A program made the position numbers and the translations under genes. From Rhizobium sp. N324 (GTDB taxonomy: Bacteria > Pseudomonadota > Alphaproteobacteria > Rhizobiales > Rhizobiaceae): a DNA stretch of 64,000 nt. The stretch's first letter is position 1, and every line of letters begins with the position of its first letter. The DNA is taken from assembly GCF_001664485.1 (NCBI RefSeq), contig NZ_CP013630.1, positions 2,669,001 through 2,733,000 on the forward strand, in the 5' to 3' direction. Below are positions 17,162 through 26,453 of this stretch, one piece after another. A model generated the notes under the pieces. It worked only from the letters and a program-made list of their open reading frames with translations, did no database searches and had not been told where the DNA came from.

Positions 17162-17396
17162 CGTGGCGTGATCATCCATTCCCGGCCCGTTTTCAGTCTT
17201 GAATTTCAGTCGCCTTTCAGCCTGTTCCTTGCCTCAACCGCGATCCTCCCGGCAGTTTGACCGGTCAGATATCGGCCGATGTCGCATATTTGCTCTTCCC
17301 GGCCGCATTTTTCCATGCCAGTGTCGCTTTCAGGATATCGGCGCGACGCATTCCGCGCAACGAATATGTCATCGTTCCTCGAGGATGGATTTCGCT

Positions 17397-18419
17397 ATGA
17401 ACAGGATGCAGATCAAGAAGCGTTCGCTGGTCTTCTTTATGGTACCGCAATTCACCATGCTGCCCTTTTCGGCGGCCGTGGACACGTTGCGCATCGCCAA
17501 TCGCATGCTCGGCTATCAGGCCTATACCTGGCGGCTCGCCTCCCTCGACGGGGACAAGGTCTATTCCTCCTGCGGCATCGGCGTCGAGGCGAATTCCTCG
17601 CTCGCCGAGGAGCGCCGCCATCTCGGCGGCGAAAACCGGCCGGGCATGGTGCTCGTCTGTTCCGGCATCGATGTCGAGCAATTCAACAACAAGTCGGTCA
17701 ATGCCTGGCTGCGCGAATGCTACAATCGCAGCGTCGCCGTCGGCAGCCTCTGTACGGGCGCGCATGTGCTGGCCCAGGCCGGGCTTTTGAATGGCAAGCG
17801 CTGCGCCATCCACTGGGAAAACCTGCCGGGCTTCTCCGAAGCCTTTCCGCAGGCGGAGGTCTATGCCGATCTCTATGAGATCGACGGCAATCTCTATACC
17901 TGCGCCGGCGGCACCGCCTCGCTCGACATGATGCTGAACCTCGTCGGCGAGGATTTCGGCGAAAGCCTCGTCAATCGCATCTGCGAACAGCACCTGACCG
18001 ACCGCGTGCGCAACCCGCACGACCGGCAGCGCCTGCCGCTGCGCGCCCGTCTCGGCGTGCAGAACGCCAAGGTGCTGTCGATCATCGAGTTGATGGAAGG
18101 CAATCTGGCCGAGCCGCTGTCGCTGATCGAGATCGCCGATGGCGCCGGCCTCTCCCGCCGGCAGATCGAACGGCTGTTCCGCCAGGAGATGGGCCGCTCG
18201 CCGGCCCGCTACTATCTGGAAATCCGCCTCGACCGCGCCCGCCATCTGCTGGTGCAGTCCTCGATGCCCGTCGTCGAGGTCGCCGTCGCCTGCGGCTTCG
18301 TCTCGGCTTCGCATTTCTCCAAGTGTTATCGCGAACTCTACCATCGCTCGCCGCAGCAGGAGCGCGCCGAGCGCAAGATGACCATGGCGACCGCGCGCCA
18401 GCAGGCGGTCGCGGCCTGA
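17397..18419 (+). CDS. GlxA-type AraC-family transcriptional regulator
   Basis: About 340 residues from the ATG at 17397 (an upstream in-frame extension to 17199 is poorly coding). The N-terminal domain is DJ-1/PfpI-like (FFMVPQFTMLPFSAAVDTLRIA, SLCTGAHVLAQAGLLNGKR, TCAGGTASLDMML) and the C-terminal domain holds two AraC helix-turn-helices (LSLIEIADGAGLSRRQIERLF, VVEVAVACGFVSASHFSKCYR). Such regulators often control amine or amino acid catabolism. No target gene is adjacent. Confidence 0.9.
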   Translation: MNRMQIKKRSLVFFMVPQFTMLPFSAAVDTLRIANRMLGYQAYTWRLASLDGDKVYSSCGIGVEANSSLAEERRHLGGENRPGMVLVCSGIDVEQFNNKSVNAWLRECYNRSVAVGSLCTGAHVLAQAGLLNGKRCAIHWENLPGFSEAFPQAEVYADLYEIDGNLYTCAGGTASLDMMLNLVGEDFGESLVNRICEQHLTDRVRNPHDRQRLPLRARLGVQNAKVLSIIELMEGNLAEPLSLIEIADGAGLSRRQIERLFRQEMGRSPARYYLEIRLDRARHLLVQSSMPVVEVAVACGFVSASHFSKCYRELYHRSPQQERAERKMTMATARQQAVAA

Positions 18420-18433
18420 GAGTTTGAAAGAGA

Positions 18434-18460
18434 GCGCCGCCCGAAATGAAAGGGCGGCGC
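18434..18460. terminator. Hairpin between convergent genes
   Basis: GCGCCGCCC and GGGCGGCGC with a 9-nt loop lie between the convergent stops of the GlxA-type and GGDEF genes. There is no long T-run on either side; likely a bidirectional terminator. Confidence 0.6.
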
Positions 18461-18474
18461 CTCGCCCGAATAGC

Positions 18475-19806
18475 TTATTGCGCCGCTTCTTCCGTCATCC
18501 TGGCGTCGGAATAGACCTGGTTGCGCCCTCTGTGCTTGGCCATATAGAGGAACTGGTCGGCGGCGTTGAGATAGTTCTCGAAGGTTTCGTAGCCCTCGAT
18601 TTCGGCGATGCCGATCGAAATCGTGACGCCGAGTTCCTCGTCGTCGGCGGTGACCTTCAGCCGGGAAATGTCCGAGCGGATCTCGTCGCAGAGCTTGGTC
18701 GCCGCAAGGGAATCCATCTGCGGGAAAAGGATGGCGAATTCCTCGCCGCCAAGCCGCGAGAGAAGATTGTCGCTGCCGTCGAAGATCGTGAACAGCCTGT
18801 TTGCGACAGCCTTCAGCACCTTGTCGCCGATCTCGTGGCCGTAGGTGTCATTCAGCCGCTTGAAATGGTCGATATCGAGAATGGCGACCGAACTCGGCAC
18901 TTTCAGCCGAAGACACTCGTTCACCAGCTTCGGGCCGTTGTCGTAGAAATAGCGGCGGTTGTAGAGGCCGGTCAGATAGTCGCAAGCTGCTGCCGCCCGC
19001 AACTGCCGCATCTGCGCCAGCGTTTCGGCATTGTTGGCGATGCGGCATTGCAATTCCTCGGCGACGAAGGGCCGGTAGAGGAAATCGCTGGCGCCGGCCT
19101 TGAGGAAACTGGCAGACAGCATGCGGTCATTGGAGGCGGAAACACCGATGACGCGCAGCCTGTCCGAGCCGAAGCGGTGGCGGATGCGCCGCGTCAGCTC
19201 GTAGCCGCTCATATCGGGCATGTGGTGGTCGGTGACGACGAGTTCGATATCGCTGTAAGCCTCGAGTGCCGCCAATGCCTCGAGCCCCGAATTGGCCTCG
19301 ACGACGAGATATTGCTGCGCCTTCAGCAGATCGACCAGCACCCGGCGCGCCGAGACGACATCATCGACGACGAGCACCCGCGTCTTGCGGTTGGAGATCG
19401 CGCGGCGGACGGTGGCGACCAGATTGTCGAGCGCGAATTCATTGTCCTTCAGCACGTAATCGATGACATTGCGCTCCATGATCTTGTTGCGCGTGTTGAG
19501 ATCGAACGTGGCGGTGAAGACGATTGCCGGGATATCGTGCTCGATCGTGCAGTCGAGCGCTTCGCCATAGGGCGAATCCGGCAGGTTGAGATCAACGACG
19601 GCCATGGTGTAGCCGTGACCGTCCTCGGCAAGTTCTTTGCGAAGCGCCTTTAGCGAGGAGCAGGATTTGACCGCGAGACCGAGTTCGGTCTGGAACCGGT
19701 GGCAAAGCACGGCGGAAAACATACGGGAATCTTCAACCAGAAGTATTTTAAGCCCGCCGGAGCGGAGCCCGATGCCATCTCGCTGAAAATCCGCTTGAAA
19801 AGCCAC
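18475..19806 (-). CDS. REC-REC-GGDEF response regulator (PleD-like diguanylate cyclase)
   Basis: About 443 residues from a GTG start at 19806, chosen because the resulting MAF opening mirrors the neighbouring paralogue. REC1 (residues about 20-140) keeps its acidic pair (LLVEDSR), phospho-acceptor Asp (AVVDLNLPD) and Lys (VLKDN). REC2 (about 142-260) keeps Asp (VVTDHHMPDMSG), but the conserved Lys is Arg (LYRPF). The GGDEF domain has an intact GGEEF active site (LLSRLGGEEFAILFP) and should make c-di-GMP; I see no RxxD inhibitory site five residues upstream. Architecture equals PleD. It lies next to a REC-REC gene of the same lineage. Confidence 0.92.
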   Translation of the reverse strand: MAFQADFQRDGIGLRSGGLKILLVEDSRMFSAVLCHRFQTELGLAVKSCSSLKALRKELAEDGHGYTMAVVDLNLPDSPYGEALDCTIEHDIPAIVFTATFDLNTRNKIMERNVIDYVLKDNEFALDNLVATVRRAISNRKTRVLVVDDVVSARRVLVDLLKAQQYLVVEANSGLEALAALEAYSDIELVVTDHHMPDMSGYELTRRIRHRFGSDRLRVIGVSASNDRMLSASFLKAGASDFLYRPFVAEELQCRIANNAETLAQMRQLRAAAACDYLTGLYNRRYFYDNGPKLVNECLRLKVPSSVAILDIDHFKRLNDTYGHEIGDKVLKAVANRLFTIFDGSDNLLSRLGGEEFAILFPQMDSLAATKLCDEIRSDISRLKVTADDEELGVTISIGIAEIEGYETFENYLNAADQFLYMAKHRGRNQVYSDARMTEEAAQ

Positions 19807-19992
19807 AGCCGCTAATCCCCCATGCGTCCGATGGCCTCGACTCGGCCCTCTCCCCGGCGGGGCGAACGATAACCGAGAGGCCTGCGCGCGTGAAGGGGAC
19901 AAATAGCGGCGTTACTTGCAATTGCAGAAATTCGACGACGGTGTGCGACCGCCGTCTCCGCGCCTGTGGCGACGCCGATACTGGAAGGGCCG

Positions 19993-20823
19993 TCAGGCAA
20001 CCGCCCGCTCCTTGCGCATCGACTGGATTTGCAGCAGCGTGTCGAGGTTCTGGTTGACGCGGCAGTAGAACTCCTCGTCGATGAACGGGCGCAGCATGAA
20101 ATCATTGCCGCCGGCCTTCAGGAAACGCGCCGAAAGCAACCGGTTCGAGGAGGAGGAAACACCGATGATGCGCAGCTCGTGCGAGCCGATATTGGAGCGA
20201 ATGCGCCGCGTCAGCTCGAATCCGTCGATGTCGGGCATGTTGTAGTCGGTAATCATCAGGCCGATATCGCGGTTGGCCTTCAGGATCTCCAGCGCCTTGG
20301 CGCCGTTCTCGGCGGTGCTGACACGGAAATTGTAGCGTTTCAGCCGGCTCGACAGCAGCGCGCGGGCCGTCGCGCTGTCGTCGACGATCAACACGTGGTG
20401 ACGATGATTGGTCAGGAACCGGCAGATCGATTCCGCCAGAAGATCGACGGCGAAGATATTGTCCTTGAGGATATAATCGACAATGTCCTTGGCCATCAGC
20501 TTGTCGCGCATGCTTTCATGGAAGGTGCCGGTAAAGACGATTGTCGGTATGGAAAGATCGACCAGATATTCGAGCGCTTCGCCGTTTTCGGCGCCGGGCA
20601 GGTTGATGTTCGAAATTGCCAGCGTGATCGGATCGGAAGACTTGTCATAGGAAAACTGCAGATCCTCGAAGCTGCGGCAGATTTCGACGTCGATGTCGAA
20701 CAGCTCCTTGAGGCGTTTGCTGATCATCGAGGTGAATACGTTGGAATCTTCCGCGACAATAATGCGCGCACCGGCAAACATCTCCCCGGAATATTGCATC
20801 CCCGAAATACCTAGAAACGCCAT
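19993..20823 (-). CDS. Double-receiver protein (REC-REC) with a degenerate first receiver
   Basis: About 276 residues from the ATG at 20823. It is a paralogue of the first two domains of the adjacent REC-REC-GGDEF protein and has no output domain. In REC1 the acidic pair remains (VAEDSN), but the phospho-acceptor Asp is replaced by Asn (AISNINLPG, where the neighbour has AVVDLNLPD). REC2 keeps Asp (MITDYNMPDIDG) and again has Arg in place of Lys (MLRPF). It may be a phosphate sink, adaptor or partner of the neighbouring cyclase. Confidence 0.9.
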   Translation of the reverse strand: MAFLGISGMQYSGEMFAGARIIVAEDSNVFTSMISKRLKELFDIDVEICRSFEDLQFSYDKSSDPITLAISNINLPGAENGEALEYLVDLSIPTIVFTGTFHESMRDKLMAKDIVDYILKDNIFAVDLLAESICRFLTNHRHHVLIVDDSATARALLSSRLKRYNFRVSTAENGAKALEILKANRDIGLMITDYNMPDIDGFELTRRIRSNIGSHELRIIGVSSSSNRLLSARFLKAGGNDFMLRPFIDEEFYCRVNQNLDTLLQIQSMRKERAVA

Positions 20824-21074
20824 AGCAAACCTTTGATGTAAATCTGTCCCCGGATCAAACCGATACATCAATTGATTTGACCAATGATTAATCAGCCCTG
20901 CTGGATATGAAGCGAAGAAGCGGCCGGAAGAGGCTGCCTCGGATTTCTTGCAGATATGATTAAGAAATCAGCCGCGGTACGCCGATCAACTCCAGCCGGG
21001 GGGCACACCGATCAGCCATCACCCTGCGAAGCGATTATAAACACGCTGCGACCGACACGCCGAGAGGTTCTCCC

Positions 21075-22058
21075 ATGACCCAATCCGAACCGGTGATCGA
21101 ATGGCTCCTCGATTCCGACCCGTCGATACGGTGGCAGGTGATGCGCGACCTGCTTGACGCCCCGGAGCGAAATTGGATGGCCGAGCGGGCGAAAGTCGAA
21201 ACCGAAGGTTGGGGCGCCAGGCTGCTTGCCTGCCGGGACGAGGACGGGCAATGGGCGGGCGGCGCCTTCCTGCCCGCCGGTTTCGATCCCCAGGAGTGGC
21301 ACGAGCACGGCCAGCCGTGGACGGCCACAAGCTTTTCGCTGTCGCAGCTCAGGGAGTTCGGTCTCGATCCCGCCTGCGAGCAGGCCAGGCGCGTCGTCGA
21401 GCTGATCGGCGCCAATGCCAGTTGGGAAGAAGGCGGCCAGCCCTATTGGCAAGGCGAAGTCGAAGAATGCATCAACGGCCGCACTGTCGCCGACGGCGCT
21501 TATTTCGGCATCGATGTCTCGCCGATCGTCGACAGGCTGGCCGGCGAGCGTCTCGACGACGGCGGCTGGAATTGCGAGAGGATCAACGGCTCTCACCGCT
21601 CCTCCTTCGCCAGCACCATCAATGTGCTGGAGGGACTGCTGGAGTTCGAGAAATCGACCGGAGGCACGCCGCGATCCCGCGAATCGCGCCGGACGGGCGA
21701 AGAATTCCTGCTCGAGCGTCACCTCTTCTGCCGTCTCGGCACCGGCGAGCCGGCCGACAAAAATTTCCTGCAGTTCCTGCACCCGAACCGCTGGCGCTAC
21801 GACATCCTGCGCGCCCTCGATTATTTCCGCGCCAGTGCCATCCTGACCGCCGCCGCTCCCGATCCGCGCCTCGGCGAGGCGACCGAGCATCTGCGCTCCC
21901 GGCGCATTCAGGACGGCCGCTGGCCACTCGACTGGAGCCTGCCGGGGCGTGTGTGGTTCGATGTCGACGACGGGCAAGGCGAGCCCTCACGATGGATCAC
22001 GCTCCGTGCGATGCGGGTGCTCAAATGGTGGGACGCTCAGCTCTCAATCGATGCCTGA
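21075..22058 (+). CDS. Terpenoid-cyclase/prenyltransferase-fold (alpha-alpha toroid) protein
   Basis: A 327-residue soluble protein with repeated helical segments and motifs of the squalene-cyclase-like toroid (DGQWAGGAF, DDGGWNCE, QDGRWPLDWSLPG). It lacks the DxDD catalytic motif of squalene-hopene cyclases, so enzymatic cyclisation is doubtful; many short bacterial members have unknown roles. It ends 14 bp into the convergent TetR remnant. It is not part of a visible terpene cluster. Confidence 0.7.
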   Translation: MTQSEPVIEWLLDSDPSIRWQVMRDLLDAPERNWMAERAKVETEGWGARLLACRDEDGQWAGGAFLPAGFDPQEWHEHGQPWTATSFSLSQLREFGLDPACEQARRVVELIGANASWEEGGQPYWQGEVEECINGRTVADGAYFGIDVSPIVDRLAGERLDDGGWNCERINGSHRSSFASTINVLEGLLEFEKSTGGTPRSRESRRTGEEFLLERHLFCRLGTGEPADKNFLQFLHPNRWRYDILRALDYFRASAILTAAAPDPRLGEATEHLRSRRIQDGRWPLDWSLPGRVWFDVDDGQGEPSRWITLRAMRVLKWWDAQLSIDA

Positions 22059-22538
22059 CGCCAAGCTCAGCGTGCGCAGGAAATGCGCCTCGATCTTGCG
22101 CAGCAATTCGCCGCGATCAGCAGGTGTTTCGCCGACCGGCTGATTGACCGCGCCGTGCAGGGCATTGAACAGGAACACCGCGGTAAAGCCGGGATCATCG
22201 ACCGACCAGGCATCCCCGCCTGCCCCGCCGGCGAGCAGTTCGCTCAGATGGTCGATCAGGATGTTGCGCGACAGGCCTTCCCGCGTTGCCGGGGGCTCGG
22301 CCACGAAGGCCAGATGATGCAAGCCGGCCGCGTCGAGATAGCCGGTGGCGCATGCCGTCGACCAGGCGGAGAGCTTGCCGCACCAATCCGTTTGCTTTCG
22401 TTCCGCGACCGCCACGACAATGCCATCGAGAACGCCCTGCACGAGCATGGCGTCGAGAAGCTGGTCGTCGCTGAAGGGTCTCAGGCAGAATTTCCAGAAC
22501 CAGCTCGGAGGGCCGGGACAGGCGCGTGCCGAGCGGTG
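22044..22538 (-). pseudogene. TetR-family regulator remnant lacking the DNA-binding domain
   Basis: The minus-strand frame (WFWKFCLRPFSDDQLLDAML, then VAERKQTDWCGKLSAWSTAC) looks like a TetR C-terminal ligand domain of about 150 residues. Upstream it closes at a TGA (22541-22539) with no helix-turn-helix and no plausible start except an internal ATG. This is best read as a decayed gene. The residual sequence from 22540 to 22630 does not supply the missing domain in any frame I could read. Confidence 0.55.
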
Positions 22539-22632
22539 TCACGACGAACGGCCGGTTACAAGGGCGCCTTCGCCAAGGAAGAAGGCGAGAAAGGTGCTCG
22601 ATGCCGAGGGCAAGCGGATCGTCTGATCCCGC

Positions 22633-22899
22633 TTACTTGACGACGGCCGAGCCCTTGACGATGTCTATCGTCTCGCCGCCGTCGAGGCCGATGCGGTCGC
22701 CGTCGGGCGTCGTCATGAAGCAGCCGGAGGAGCAGAGGTTTTCCGAAGCGCCGGCATCGACCACGACTTCGACGCGCTGGCCGCTCTCGGTGATGACGAG
22801 CACCACGGCAGCTGGATCGGTGTTGGTGATGGATGCCGCCTGGACCGCGGGCGCGGCAAGCAGCGGGATAAGCAAAACGGCGGCAAACCTTGCCATCAT
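22633..22899 (-). CDS. Small exported protein
   Basis: About 88 residues from the ATG at 22899. A signal peptide (MMARFAAVLLIPLLAAPAV) is followed by a short beta-rich domain with two nearby Cys (ENLCSSGCFMTTPDGDRIGL), suggestive of a periplasmic disulfide. No family recognised, but it resembles small rhizobial periplasmic proteins of unknown role. Confidence 0.65.
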   Translation of the reverse strand: MMARFAAVLLIPLLAAPAVQAASITNTDPAAVVLVITESGQRVEVVVDAGASENLCSSGCFMTTPDGDRIGLDGGETIDIVKGSAVVK

Positions 22900-23011
22900 G
22901 TGCGGCGGCGCGGGCGCGCCCTCCCCTCGAAAGATCGGTGCTGCCCTCGGCAGCAATCCCGATGGAGGAGATCATGCACATAGACCTGTGAATGATGGCT
23001 GAATGAGCCGT

Positions 23012-25543
23012 TCAGCTTTTCAGGCTGCCATCCGCCGTCCGCCCACGCAGCTGCCGCACCGGCCGCTCCTCTTCCTCGATGGGCTTGTTCTTTGGATCGT
23101 CCTGGCCGTCCGTCCGCTCCTTGACGGTATTGGCAAGGACCGGCGCGGCATCGCGATGAATGGTGAGGTCGCTCTGCGGCAGCGGGATCTCGATACCTTC
23201 AGCCTTGAAGCGCCGCAGGATCTCGATCCTGAGATTGTTGCGCACCGTCATGCCGTCGCCCATATCGGCGAGGAAGAAACGCAGCTCGAAATCGAGCGAA
23301 TAGGGGCCGAAGCGCAGGAATTCGACCTGCGGCTCGGGATTGCGCATGACGAGCGGAATCTTCGCCGTCAGCTCCAGCAGGATATCCATCACCTTCTGCG
23401 GATCGGCGTCGTAGCTGACGGAAACCGGGATTTCCGAGCGGCCGATCTTGTTGCGGTGCGTCCAGTTGCCGACGAGGCCGTTGATCAACTCCGAATTCGG
23501 CACGATGATCGACTGCTTGCGGAAAGTCTCGATCTCGGTGGCGCGCACCGAGATGCGCTTGACGATGCCTTCGGCTGTGCCCGAGACGACGTGGTCGCCG
23601 ACCTTGAACGGCCGCTCGACGAGCAGGATCAGGCCGGAGACGAAGTTGGAGACGATGTTCTGCAGGCCGAAACCGATGCCGACCGAAAGCGCGGAAGCGA
23701 CGAGCGCCAGGCTCGACAGATCGATGCCGGCCGACGAAACGCCGATGATCGCCGCCAGGCCGACGCCGAGATAGCCAATGCCCGTCTTCACCGAATTGCG
23801 CACACCGAGATCGACATGGCTGCGCGCCATCACATTGCTGTCGAGCCAGCGCTGCAGCCAGCGCGACAGGAGATAGACGCCGGCAAACAGCAGGATGCCG
23901 GTGCAGATGCCGAGCAGCGAGATGCTGATGCCACCGAGCTTGACCTCGGTGAACAGCCGATAGGCGATGAGCTGCAGGTCCTGCACATGGAAGCCCCAGA
24001 GCAGCAGGATCAGGGGCACACCGACGACGAGCGCCACCGCATAGATGGCGAGGCCGACGACCAGGCCGGCCTGGTCGATCGCCACCGGTCCGAGATTGAA
24101 GCGGCGCGTCAGGAAGCGCGCGAAGAAGGTATCGCCGAAGCTTTCTTGCCGCGATATCGCCTTACCCGAAAGCAGGCCGACATACATGGTGGCGACGACA
24201 GCGCCGGTGATGATGAGCTGCGTGGCGACGAAGCGCGCCAGCCCGACGTAACCCGCAAGCGCCGTGACGATCAGGCCGGCGCCGACGACGCGCAGGATGA
24301 TCGCCATGCCGCGCGGCCAATGCCGGCCCGGAGCATCGGGATCGCCGTTTTTCGCCAGCATCGGCTTGCCGAACGAGGCCACGATCAGGATCATGCCGAT
24401 GATCAATGCGGCGATCAGGCTTCTCACCACCGTCAGCACCAGCGGCGAGCCCATCGCTTCGCCGATCGAGCCGAAGAAATAATCGAGCCCGTTGATAATA
24501 GCCATCGCCAGCAGGCAGTAGCCGATCGAGAGTGCGCCGAGATTGGAAAGCCGCACCAGCCGCCAGTGCGGTTCGTGCGGCGCGAAGATGGCGTTGACGA
24601 AGCGGCCGACGAAATAGACGAGCCCGATCGTCCCGAACAGCGCACCGATGACAGGGGCGATGTCAGGCCTCAGCACATTGAAACTGTTGAGGAAGAAGAA
24701 CGACGTGACGAGCAGGACCGAAAGCGCCAGCGTGCGGATCAGCGTCGACCAGAAGGCGATCGACAGCCGGCCGATATAGGACGGGTTTTCGATCGCCTCG
24801 TCCCGGCGCAGATAGGAGCCGAACAGCCGATAGCTGCCGGAGAGCAGGATGAGCGCCGAAGCGAGCGACAGGAAAATCGCGGCAAACAGCGGGAAACGCT
24901 TGAACTTCCAGACGAAAGAGGTCCAGCTCGACAAAGCCTGCGAGAATTCGCCAGCCTCGTGCACGAAGGCGCTGGCGGCATCGTCAAGCACCGAGACGGA
25001 GATCTCGGTGCGCCTGAAAAGCGTGTCGGCAAAAAGCCGCCGCCGCATCTCGATGATCTCGTTGACGAGCTTCGTCACCGCGATCGACAGGTTTTCGGCG
25101 TCGCCCGTCACCGCATTGATCTGCGCCCGCTCGGCGGCGAGCGCGTTGCGTTCCTGGGTGACGATCTCGGCTTCGGGAGGCTGGCCATCCTTCGGCGGCT
25201 CGCCGATCTCGGCAAGCCGGTTCTTGATCTGGTCGAAACGCGGCCTGAGATTGACCGATATGGTGATGACGGCGCGGCTGAGTTCGTCGGCCTTGGTCGC
25301 AAGCCCGACCAGGGCATCGTCATTATCGGCATTCCCTTTGACGCTGTCCTGGAGGGCGACAAGCTCCGTCTTCGCCTTCTCGATCTCCTTCGCTGCCTGG
25401 TCGAATGGCGTATCCACGGGCGCCGGCGCGGCTGCCTGTGTCTGCGTTTCCTGCGCGAAGGCCACGGCACCTTCGAAAGGCGCGCCGGCACACGCCAGCG
25501 TCACGAGAAGAATGGTGCGAAGCAGGATGGACCTCAGCCGCAA
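23012..25543 (-). CDS. Large MscS-family mechanosensitive channel with DUF3772 N-terminus
   Basis: An 843-residue protein. A signal peptide (about 1-30) leads to a periplasmic helical DUF3772-type domain to about residue 190, then roughly ten membrane segments, and the MscS core near residues 600-750 (SALSVGIGFGLQNIVSNFVSG as pore helix, then LVERPFKVGDHVVSG as beta domain). Such MscK/MscM-like channels open under membrane tension and release solutes on osmotic downshock. The C-terminus is charged and probably cytoplasmic. A 1065-codon open frame on the other strand is a shadow of this gene. Confidence 0.93.
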   Translation of the reverse strand: MRLRSILLRTILLVTLACAGAPFEGAVAFAQETQTQAAAPAPVDTPFDQAAKEIEKAKTELVALQDSVKGNADNDDALVGLATKADELSRAVITISVNLRPRFDQIKNRLAEIGEPPKDGQPPEAEIVTQERNALAAERAQINAVTGDAENLSIAVTKLVNEIIEMRRRLFADTLFRRTEISVSVLDDAASAFVHEAGEFSQALSSWTSFVWKFKRFPLFAAIFLSLASALILLSGSYRLFGSYLRRDEAIENPSYIGRLSIAFWSTLIRTLALSVLLVTSFFFLNSFNVLRPDIAPVIGALFGTIGLVYFVGRFVNAIFAPHEPHWRLVRLSNLGALSIGYCLLAMAIINGLDYFFGSIGEAMGSPLVLTVVRSLIAALIIGMILIVASFGKPMLAKNGDPDAPGRHWPRGMAIILRVVGAGLIVTALAGYVGLARFVATQLIITGAVVATMYVGLLSGKAISRQESFGDTFFARFLTRRFNLGPVAIDQAGLVVGLAIYAVALVVGVPLILLLWGFHVQDLQLIAYRLFTEVKLGGISISLLGICTGILLFAGVYLLSRWLQRWLDSNVMARSHVDLGVRNSVKTGIGYLGVGLAAIIGVSSAGIDLSSLALVASALSVGIGFGLQNIVSNFVSGLILLVERPFKVGDHVVSGTAEGIVKRISVRATEIETFRKQSIIVPNSELINGLVGNWTHRNKIGRSEIPVSVSYDADPQKVMDILLELTAKIPLVMRNPEPQVEFLRFGPYSLDFELRFFLADMGDGMTVRNNLRIEILRRFKAEGIEIPLPQSDLTIHRDAAPVLANTVKERTDGQDDPKNKPIEEEERPVRQLRGRTADGSLKS

Positions 25544-25633
25544 AAGCGCCTCCGGAAAGGTTGTCGTCGGAATGGAATTCCAGCTTTTCCTAGCAAAGAA
25601 AGGCGACAGGATGGCGGAAACTCCTGGAAAGGC

Positions 25634-26185
25634 TCAGAAACCGGCGCCGGGCTTGGAGAGATAATCGCGCTCCCCGGCCGTCGACTCCCGTCCGAGCATC
25701 GCATTGCGGTGTGGAAAGCGGCCATAGGCGGCGATCACGTCGCGGTGGCGGATCGCATAATCCAGATATTCCGCATCGCCGAGCGCACTGAACAATGCCA
25801 CCGAGCGTTCCTGCTCGCCAAGGTCTTCGGCATGTTCGAAGGGCAGATAGAAGAAGGTGCGGCAGGCGGTCTCGACCGCCTGGTCGGCGCCGGCGGCAAG
25901 CGCGAGCTTGGCCTCTCGAAGCGCCAGCCAGTCGGTGGCGAAGGCAAGCGGCGTGCCGCGATAAATGTTGCGGGAAAACTGGTCGAGCACGATGATGGCC
26001 GCGAGCCGGCTTTCCGCATCGGCCCGCCATTCGTCACCGATGCCTGCGGCAAGGGTAAGATGCGTCTCGCGAAAACCCTCGCGGATCTCGGCGTCGAGTT
26101 CCGCCGGCGGCCGGAACCAAAGCTCCCGGCCGCATCGGACGAACCAGAAATCGTAAACTTCCTGCGGCGTACGGATCGTCATCAT
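25634..26185 (-). CDS. DUF924-family protein
   Basis: A 183-residue soluble protein with the DUF924 features EVYDFWFV near the N-terminus, DQFSRNIYRGTPLAF, FYLPFEHAEDLGEQERSV and GRFPHRNAMLGRESTAGE. The fold is a tetratricopeptide-like helical bundle; function unknown. It follows the MscS gene on the same strand only in the sense of orientation (the promoter lies upstream at about 26200). Confidence 0.92.
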   Translation of the reverse strand: MMTIRTPQEVYDFWFVRCGRELWFRPPAELDAEIREGFRETHLTLAAGIGDEWRADAESRLAAIIVLDQFSRNIYRGTPLAFATDWLALREAKLALAAGADQAVETACRTFFYLPFEHAEDLGEQERSVALFSALGDAEYLDYAIRHRDVIAAYGRFPHRNAMLGRESTAGERDYLSKPGAGF

Positions 26186-26261
26186 GTTCGCCTTCCCTAA
26201 CGTTAAGCCTCTTATATCACTCTAGTAAGATGTTGGAGAAATTGGACAATGATGTGCCAAG

Positions 26262-26406
26262 CGGCCCCTCATCCGCCTGCCGGCACCTTCTCCCCGCGCG
26301 CGGGGCGAAGGGGGATCGCCGCAAGCTTTCCGTCCCCACTCACCTCTCGTATGGCACGTCCCCTCTCCCCGTCAGAACGGGGAGAGGGTTAGGGTGAGGG
26401 GCAGAC
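26262..26406. repeat. Imperfect palindromic intergenic repeat
   Basis: Outer arms gcccctcatccgcctg and gggtgaggggc, with inner arms ctccccg/cggggag, form a large imperfect palindrome. This is a frequent intergenic element type in Rhizobiales genomes. It lies between DUF924 and the kinase gene and could fold in RNA. Confidence 0.65.
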
Positions 26407-26453
26407 TTCTTGAAATATGGCCGCCATTGCGCAAAATTCTGCTGCGCAAAACC

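Noticed and set aside
23003..26200. 1065-codon open frame on the plus strand
   Set aside because: It lies antisense to the MscS and DUF924 genes, has the Arg/Asp/Gln-rich composition of a shadow frame in high-GC DNA, and no family resemblance.
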